Assembly (NCBI GenBank): GCA_029339195.1
Contig: JAPTJF010000027.1
Location: 62,001-126,000 of the forward strand
Direction of reading: 5' to 3'
Source of the DNA: Micractinium sp. NFX-FRZ
Taxonomy: Eukaryota > Chlorophyta > Trebouxiophyceae > Chlorellales > Chlorellaceae
Length of the DNA stretch: 64,000 nt
Shown here: piece after piece, positions 57,301-64,000 of the stretch
How positions within the stretch are numbered: the stretch's first letter is position 1
How the letters are laid out: the number at the start of each line of letters is the position of its first letter
Translations under genes and position numbers: made by a program
The notes under the pieces: model-generated
Databases searched by the model: none
The model's input: the letters and a program-made list of their open reading frames with translations, nothing else
Told to the model about the DNA's origin: nothing

Positions 57301-59402
57301 GCCTCAAGCTGCCCCTGCCTGCCTCCTGCCTTGGCCGCCTGCAGACACGCCGGAGGGATCGGCGCCGGGATCACGCATGCGGCTGCAGCAGGCAGCAGCA
57401 GCCCCAGCGGTCGACAGCCAGACCACGCCAGAGTGGCAGCCGGCGGCTGTGGCGGCTGGGCGGCAGCGCAGGGCAGCAGCTGTAATTCTGGATGAGAGTC
57501 AAACCCCAGAGTGGCACGCTGGGCACGCTGCAGCAGCAGCACCGGCTGCGCCTGCCAACAACACGCCTGGCAGCCTGCCGCCGGTGCAGGCTCCGGGCAA
57601 CGGCGGCAATCTGCGCCGTCTGCAGAAGGGCGGCGGCCGTTTAGGCAGCTCCGCCGTGGCGCGGCCAGCTGGCGCAGCAGCAGCAGCAGCGTGTGCGCAG
57701 CAGGCTGACGGGCGGCAGCAGGGTGCGCAGCCGCAGCAGCGGCGGCAGCAGCTGGCTGCGGTGCAGGAGCGGAAGCAGCGGCGGGCGGAGGCGCGCAAGA
57801 GGGCGGCCCGCTTTGTGGAGCTGGACTGCGAGGTGTCAGGAGATGATGGGGGCTCAGGTGCGGCTGGGGATGGGGCCTGGCTGGGCTGGCTTGCCAGAGT
57901 AGTGAGCAAACGAGACAGCTGCCCTCATCTGCATCTCACCTCTCTGTTCCCCTCCCCCCTGCAGCGGATGAGGACGAGGATCATGACGGGTTCCTGGAGG
58001 GTTTCATTGATGAGCGGGACGATCCCACGCAGGCGCCGCCCAGCACAGATGGCAGGTCCGTGGCTTAGGCAGGGGGCGGTGCGGTGAGGTGGGCACAGCA
58101 TTTCCAACATGTGTGGGGGGGGTGTCTTGGCTGGGTAGGAAGGGCTGCCGTATCTCTGCCAAAGCTGGCCTGCTCTCAGCAGAAACTCGCCAGCTGCAAG
58201 CGCACACCGCCTGCTGTCCGCCCAGTTACCTAGCCACCCCTGCATGCCCGACCTTCTGTCTGCCCCCGCACGCCCCGCCCCGCCCCTCCCGCAGGCCCCC
58301 CCGCCCGCTGCCCCCCCACCGCGACTCTCTGTCACCCATGGAGGCCTTCCGACGCCTGCAAGAGCGCCGGGCAGCCCGCGAGGCAGCCGTGCAGGATACC
58401 CCAGGCGCGGGACGGCCACGCGGCCGGGGCCGCGGCGGCGGCGGCGGCCGGGGCGGGCGCCATGCCCCCGGTGCCCAGCTGGGCTTGCGCGCAACGCAGC
58501 ACGGCCAGGGGCCGGGCGGCGGCGGCTGGGCAGGCCAGGGCCAGGGCCAGGCTTATGAGGAGGTCGGGGGTGACTTTTTCGAGGAGGAGGAGGATGAATA
58601 CGATGAGGAGGATTCTTTCCTGGTCAACGAATCCGAGATGGCCAGCGAGGCATTGACCAATGACGGCCACTGCACCGCATGCGGCGGGGACCAAGGTGGG
58701 GCATGGGCCGGTGCTGCTAGCGCTGTGGGGGTGGGGTGAAGTGAGATCAGCTCGGCTGCGCTGCTGTGGTGCCTGCCAGGGTTGGGAGACTGCCTGGGCA
58801 GCTGTGGCTGCTGCTGTGTTCCGAGAGCATCCACTGGTGCAGGCTGGAACAGTGTGGCGCACAGATGCTGCCTGGTTGGGCCACTGTGTGACTTCAAAGA
58901 GCTGGCAGACCAGCCTGTGTCCCCCGGTCTGCTGTGTAGGCGACCTGCTGTGCTGCGACGGGTGTCCAGCAGCCTACCACGCGCACTGCTGCGGCGTGCG
59001 CGGCATCCCTTCAGGTCGGCTGCCTGCCTGCCCGCCTGCCCTGCGCTTACGCTGTAATGGTCCGCTGCCCTGCTGAAGTTTCTGCCCGCCTCTCTGCTGA
59101 AGCGTTAGCTCTCTATTGTGCACAATCTGCGCTGCCACCTCAGCACTCACACTGTCCCTCCATGCCTCCATGCAGGAGAGTGGTTCTGCCCTGTGTGCGC
59201 GGACGGGCGCACCCCCACCACACACCGCGCTCGCAAGCACCGGCGCCAGCAGTCCACTGCCAAGACAGGGGCTGGGGCGGCGGCAGCTGGCAGGGGCGGT
59301 GGCGGGCGGCGGCAGCAGCAGCAGCAGCAGCACACGCCGCCGGCAGGCAGCTGGGCGGATGAGGGAGGCTCCGGTGACACCCCCAGCTTTGACCTGCTCT
59401 GA
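45027..59402 (+). CDS. FANCM: FANCM/Hef-like DNA helicase with C-terminal PHD finger
   Basis: Twenty-seven exons, all in phase: 45027-45044, 45142-47033, 47218-47287, 47511-47612, 47922-48027, 48306-48404, 48607-48666, 48969-49075, 49202-49295, 49565-49659, 49848-49952, 50204-50257, 50437-50511, 50756-50845, 51044-51159, 51321-51407, 51675-51738, 52050-52196, 52521-52652, 52833-53996, 54151-55602, 55711-57145, 57345-57857, 57965-58055, 58295-58695, 58940-59014, 59176-59402; 2956 residues. The SF2 core (about 638-1171) shows [13 protein letters not shown] (Walker A), [10 protein letters not shown] (motif II), [19 protein letters not shown] and [10 protein letters not shown]; the FANCM-specific [14 protein letters not shown] and KSPRMLP also match. 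FANCM remodels forks and D-loops and limits crossovers. The core is flanked by Gln-rich disordered arms holding a PIP-box-like QSNLYAFF (near 248), an SQ/TQ cluster, SUMO-interaction-like motifs, [17 protein letters not shown]-like repeats, and a PHD finger (about 2848-2892). Introns after 47287 and 57145 use GC donors. Confidence 0.9.
46492..46533 (+). repeat. CAG repeats in FANCM exons
   Basis: In-frame CAG runs encode polyglutamine. This is the longest one in exon 2; others lie at 45807-45828, 54289-54330, 56469-56493 and 59313-59330. Confidence 0.9.
49362..49407 (+). repeat. Copy of FANCM exon-9 donor edge
   Basis: About 46 bases match 49264-49309 (codons for AKYTHTKNV, donor, intron start) with about ten mismatches at a 98-base offset. 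Confidence 0.75.
51749..51830 (+). repeat. 41-base tandem duplication in FANCM intron 17
   Basis: Two adjacent units beginning 'cacacctgctgc' and ending 'gcgggccatgc' or 'gtgggccatgc' (about 51749-51788 and 51789-51830) differ at a few positions. The unit lies entirely in the intron. Confidence 0.75.
52252..52327 (+). repeat. Near-perfect copy of FANCM exon-18 donor edge
   Basis: These 76 bases equal 52144-52219 (codons for [17 protein letters not shown], donor and 23 intron bases) except for one mismatch, at a 108-base offset. Retaining the sequence up to the second donor would add a stop codon (TGA at 52239-52241). Confidence 0.95.
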
Positions 59403-60015
59403 TCACCGCCGCCTTTACCCTCACCCTATACATGTCTCTGGCAATAAAGATCCCTGACACTCAATCAGAGGCCTGGCAGCGGGAGGCCAGGTGGAGTGAT
59501 TGGCACTTGTGCACCCGGCACACTTGGTTGGTGGGATGCCCGGCGCCGCATTGGCGCACCTTCCTTTGCACCCATGCACTCTCCGTGAGGACAGATGGCA
59601 TGGTTGTCCTATGCACGACAGCACTTGCCGTAAGATTTCAGACTGTCCGGTGCGTAGCACGCAGCCAGTGTGCTAGGGGAGCTGCAGCAGGCCGCCACCC
59701 CAGTCCGCCACTGCCGCCAGCGTGCGCCCGACGCCCGGCCTGGTGCCACGCCCTGAGCCCGCCACGCACCACGGCGGTTGCTGCTATGATGCCACAGGAC
59801 ATCTTACATCATCTTTGAGCATGGCCGGGGCGCCATGAGAGACAGAGAATTCCGTGGATGCCGAGATACCCTGACCAGGGCTGACCTGATGGCACCAGTG
59901 GAATCCAAGCTGGCTGAATATGCTGCGCCACGCACCTTCCGCAGGGCGCATACCTCGAATTCGATTCACGCAAGCCCTGTCAGTCGCTGCGAGTTCAAGG
60001 GTTGCTGCGGCCACG
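59403..60015. other. Intergenic region after FANCM
   Basis: It holds the FANCM 3' UTR, with aataaa at 59443-59448 (not the usual algal signal), and the upstream region of the phytase-like gene. No gene is seen. Confidence 0.5.
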
Positions 60016-63000
60016 ATGAGGGCGTTCCTGCTGACGTGTCTGCTGGTCGCTGCGCTGGCCAGCGGGGTTGCGGCTCAGAAGAAGTGCACGGCGACTCTGC
60101 TGAAGCACGCCGCTCTCCCGTCAAGGGTAAGGAACCACGCGGTGCCCGACCGCCAGCCCTTCAGGATACATCAGGATAAATTACACCCCAGCCCTCTCCG
60201 CCGCTCCCCGCCGCCACTGACGGCAGTGCAAGATGCTTCACTCTGCTGCCCTTGCAGCGCGTCATGCACTTGTCATGCAAATGCTGTGCCAGCATCACAA
60301 AAAAAGTTCGGATTTCTTCAACGCGCTCATGATGCTGTCCAGTAGTAAAAAAGTTAAACAATGGCCGCAGCCGTGGCAGTGCTGGCCGTGGTGTGCGGGG
60401 CCTGCTGGCCGCTCACCAAGCTTGAGCCCGCCGGGCGCTGCTGACATGCACCCCGCAACGCCCCGCTACGTTGTTCCATTTCGCGCAGACCTTTGCCAAG
60501 CTCCCTTCAAATGTGCCGGCATCCTTCAAGGTCTCTGGCAAGTTCGACAACCCCTTGAACCGCCGCAACAATGTGCTGGGCTCTGTTGACAAGGTAAGGG
60601 CGGCGGAGTGGGCGGCCCCAGCGGCGCTGCCAGCATCCCACAAACCCCACTCAATCATCAATTAATCAACCAATTACATTTCAAGTCCACGGGGAGCCAG
60701 CAGCCACTGCACCCCGCCCCGCTCTGTCCCCCATCTCGGCAGCCTTCGCCGAGCAGCCCGCCCCTCCCCTCGGCTCCCCCTCCCACCCACCCATCCTACC
60801 GCTCCATGTCAGCACAGCCACCGTAAAGCTTGCGTTCTGTCTGAATCTGCCGACTGGTGTCCAGCGTAATTGAATGGCTGCTGCTAAAACTGTCCTGCTT
60901 GAGCAGCCGACCTATTGATCTGCCTTGCGGCCACTCATGCAGGGCACCGAGACCAAGCTTCCTGTGCCAGGGCAGGTGGGTGTGCCTAGCTGCCTGCATC
61001 ATCATCGGCAGGGTGTCGGAGCGCAGGAGCACAACCATATTTCCAAAGGCAGAAGCGGATCGTGCCCAGCTGCTTGCCTGCCTGAAGAAAATGCAACACG
61101 AATTGCAACACTGTGAACTGCAGCCCGTCCAAGGCTTCTCAGGGCTCAAGACCCTGAAGAACAAGGCGGGCGCCCCCACCGGGCAGTTCCTGGTGCTCAC
61201 TGACAACGGTGAGCCACCCGCCTGCATGCCTGCCCACCGTTTTGCTGTGCTGCTTGCCCGCCTGCCCGCCTGCCTGCCTAGCCTGCCTGCCCACCTGCCT
61301 GCCTGGCCTGCCTTCCTGCCTTGGACATCCCGAGTAGTTCAACTCCAGGCCTGTTAGGCACCTGGCTGCTTGAGTGTGCCCTGTCAGCTTGTGAGCATGC
61401 CAGGCCGATCGCCTGCGTGCCTGCCAGCAGCCCAAGTGGTGGCAGCCAGCCCTGTTCCCAGCTGCTGCCAGGCTGCCATTGCCCCGAATGTGCCAGGGCG
61501 CTAGCACACCCTGTCTGCCCCCTGCCCCCATGCCTGCCTGCTTTCCTGTGCAGGGTATGGCAACAAGTTCAACAGCCCCGACTCCATGCTCATGTTCCAC
61601 CACGTCACGCCCAACTTCAAGGCACACACAGTGAAGGTGGACAGGTAAGCGTGCCGTGGCTGAATGAACACCGTCAAGACGCCCCGCTGGGCTGACCCGC
61701 CAAGCTGCCTGCACTCTTGACCATTCCTGCCCCCGGTGGTAAAGAAGCTGTCCCCCAGCTGTTTGCCACTGCATGTGCTACTTTCCAATTCTCAACGGTG
61801 TTCGACGATGCATGCCACCATGCCACCCAAACCGGTGGCATGGCATGCAAGCGGCCCCGCCTCTTACTTGTACCCCACCCTTCACCAACCGCTGCTGCCC
61901 CCACACTCTGCCCACGCCCCTGCAGGACCGTGTTCCTGCGGGACCCCAACCGGGTGATCCCCTTTGCCATCGCCAACGAGCACACGAAGGAGCGCTACCT
62001 CACAGGTCAGCGCTGGCGGTGACTGGGCACCTGCCAGCTGGCGGTGCTGACGTGGCAGTGACGAGGCAGGCCGCTGCACATGTGCTTGTTTATAGAACAC
62101 AGCCAAGAGCGCTGCCTCGTGGGCAGTGAGAGAGGCCCCCCGAAAGGAACGTGCTGTTGGAGCAATGGTCAGCACGTGGCCCCCCAAGGGGCGCTCCTCT
62201 CGATCCTCCGCCCTCAGTCAGCCTACATGGCGGCCCCACTCCGCACGCGATCACGAATGCTGCCCCCGGTCCCAACACGCAGCAAGACGCGTTATGCACT
62301 CACACACGCATTCACCCTGGAAGCGCTCACACCAGCCCAAAGCCACGGTCCCAATGCAGGTGCTGACCTGGACCCTGAATCGATTCAGAACATTGGCAAC
62401 TCTGTCTTCATTGGCGAGGAGTTTGGGCCGTACCTCATTGAGACCGACACCAATGGCGTGGTGAGCTGAGGAGGGCCGGGGTGGGCAGGCCGTATCGTGC
62501 AGCCAGCGGCATTGTGCAGCAGCAGCAGCGGACGCGCGCGCATGTCATGTCATGCCAGCTGGCGAGAGCAGGTCCTGCCTGCCACCGCTCTGCCGCCACC
62601 TATGCCTCGCCAACAGGGACGAGGGTGCCAGTAGCCCCGGCCCACCGGCGTGCAGCCTTCCTTGGAATTCAAGCTGGCTTCTCACGCCATAGGCCATAAC
62701 CGTGCTGTGCTGTTCTGCGCAGGTCAAGGCGTTCTACGACATCACCGCTGGCAACCTCACCTTCAAGTCCCCCGAGAACCTGCTGACCAGGCTGCCCGGC
62801 TCCCCGGCAGGTAGACTCGGGTGCTGGGCAGGCAGGGGGGCAGGCAGGGGGGCAGCAGGCAGGGGGCCTCGGGTCCGGGCGGTGGCAGGCATGCAAATGG
62901 CAGGCAGGCGAGTGCAGGCCGCCATTAAGGATGGGCCCCTGATGGGGTTCTTATGAGCACAGGTGTGACGTGCAGGCAGGTGCCAGCGCAAGCGGCGTGA

Positions 63001-63978
63001 TCAGTGCCGGCCAGGCCACCTGCCTGCGTGGCACCCAGCCACACTACTTGCGCCATGCCTTGCTCCACTCCCTGGCAGATCTGGCCACCGTGTCCTACAA
63101 TGTGCGCCGCTCCAAGGGCTTTGAGGGGATGGCCGCCTCGCCCGACGGCAAGTTCCTGTACCCCATGCTCGAGGTGATCTGGCAGGGCTGGTGTCAGTCA
63201 TGCGTTGTGTTCTAAGTAAGTCAATGGCATGTGTGTGTGGGCAAGGACGCCGCACACTCGTGGATGCCAGGCCTGCCTCCCAGGCTGACGTGTGCACAGC
63301 ATGCAGTGCAGGGTTGGGCAGCCCTGGGCGGGGCGCACAAAGCACAGCATTGACGGTAGGAGGGCCCATTGCGGCACCACTGTCAGGCTGCGTTCACAGC
63401 TGTCAATCGTACGCACCGGTCGTGGCACGCCCCCAACGTGCAGGGTGCGGCGTGGGACAACGCTGCCGGTGGTCTGGAGAACATTGGCGGCACCTACTAC
63501 CTGCGCATCTTCAAGTTCAACGTGGCTGCCAAGACCTTTGACCCCGCCTTCAACGCCAAGTATCCGCTGGAGAACATGGTGCGCAGGGCGGTACTGCACC
63601 GATGGTATCTCACTGCACTGTGGTACTGCAAGTCGAACATTTAGCCCCCACCTCCCCCGCCAAGTACACGCTAAGAAACTTGATAGGGTACTGTGGTACT
63701 GCACGAGTGCTGGGCCGTACCGAACGGTATGGCGCAGGGTGGGGTGACGCTGTCCTGAGTAGCTGCTGACCTGGCTGCTGACCTGTTTGTGTGCAGCACC
63801 CGCACATGCCGTTGGGGCACAGGCAGCACACATGGCCGTGCATTGCCCTGGCGCCCACAGGTGGCACTGTAGCAAATAATGCCAAACCATGTGTGCAGAC
63901 CAACAGCCTGGGCGACTTCAACATGGTGGACTCACGGCGTGCGCTGGTGATTGAGCGGGACGACGGCGAGGGCGATCC
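60016..63978 (+). CDS. Secreted phytase-like esterase, 5' part
   Basis: The gene continues beyond the window. Exons in phase so far: 60016-60126, 60489-60593, 60943-60975, 61124-61208, 61554-61644, 61926-62005, 62360-62460, 62723-62810, 63079-63173, 63444-63578, 63899-63978 (donor follows). The first 20 residues, MRAFLLTCLLVAALASGVAA, are a classic signal peptide, so the protein is secreted or lumenal. The rest fits the 'esterase-like activity of phytase' domain: GFSGL...FLVLTDNG, LDPESIQNIGNSVFIGEEFG with PYLIETDTNGVV, and the diagnostic RRSKGFEGMAASPDGKFLYP. Such proteins form a beta-propeller and are thought to act on phosphate esters, though activity is rarely tested. Exon 3 is only 33 bases. 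The intron after 63578 has several small internal repeats of ggtactgca. Confidence 0.85.
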
Positions 63979-64000
63979 GTGAGTGCTGCGTGCCTTCCGC

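Noticed and set aside
58089..58739. PHD region as an independent gene starting at 58338
   Set aside because: The exon at 58295 continues the FANCM phase from 58055 and no promoter space is evident; left as a test in the findings.
1..64000. tRNA, rRNA, transposase or viral genes
   Set aside because: I looked for cloverleaf arms, conserved rRNA blocks, and integrase or reverse-transcriptase motifs and saw none.

Overview
The window reads as nuclear DNA of a GC-rich green alga, most likely a Chlorella-like trebouxiophyte; the genus cannot be fixed from sequence alone. The reasons are: short exons joined by GT-AG and some GC-AG introns, plastid-type proteins (a sirohydrochlorin ferrochelatase and an FNR-like oxidoreductase, each with a transit-peptide-like N-terminus), a plant-type diacylglycerol kinase, CAG/polyglutamine tracts inside coding exons, TGTAA motifs downstream of some stop codons, and TTTAGGG-type repeats in introns. 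I rebuilt the genes by hand from splice signals and reading phase. Twelve full or partial gene models end in a stop codon with every exon in phase, and a thirteenth runs off the right edge.

Layout. 1-1594 (+): 3' end of a papain-like (C1A) cysteine protease. 2296-3853 (-): sirohydrochlorin ferrochelatase (SIRB), divergent from 4222-5739 (+), a membrane-anchored RING E3 ligase of the RMA/RNF5/RNF185 type. 7636-11969 (-): Pelota/Dom34 in 11 exons, divergent from 12565-20151 (+), a 17-exon diacylglycerol kinase. 21397-23574 (-): a BTB/POZ-like protein with an unrecognised C-terminus, divergent from 24546-28134 (+), an FNR-like plastid oxidoreductase. 28805-32340 and 32902-36524 (both -): two tandem paralogues ending in a MYND zinc finger, followed by a decayed MYND fragment near 37.05-37.40 kb. 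38003-39179 (+): REV7/MAD2L2. Only 67 bases later, 39247-44770 (+): a leucine-rich-repeat plus coiled-coil protein of the VFL1/LRRCC1 type. 45027-59402 (+): a giant 27-exon FANCM-like helicase ending in a PHD finger. 60016 to the right edge (+): a secreted phytase-like esterase.

The right half holds a genome-stability group. REV7 (also FANCV) and FANCM flank the LRR/coiled-coil gene on one strand, and the REV7-LRR spacing suggests a dicistronic transcript. The FANCM protein carries, besides its helicase core, a PIP-box-like motif, a nine-site SQ/TQ cluster, two SUMO-interaction-like motifs and the PHD finger.

The most unusual feature is structural. Introns in at least five genes contain decayed copies, about 22-76 bases long, of the exon edge and splice site next to them, usually about 60-220 bases away. 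These 'exon-edge echoes' range from a 76-base copy with one mismatch (FANCM) to strongly eroded copies (protease), suggesting continuing local tandem duplication across splice junctions. Six of about 108 reconstructed introns use a GC donor, three of them in the diacylglycerol kinase. I saw no tRNA, rRNA, CRISPR array, transposon or organelle gene.
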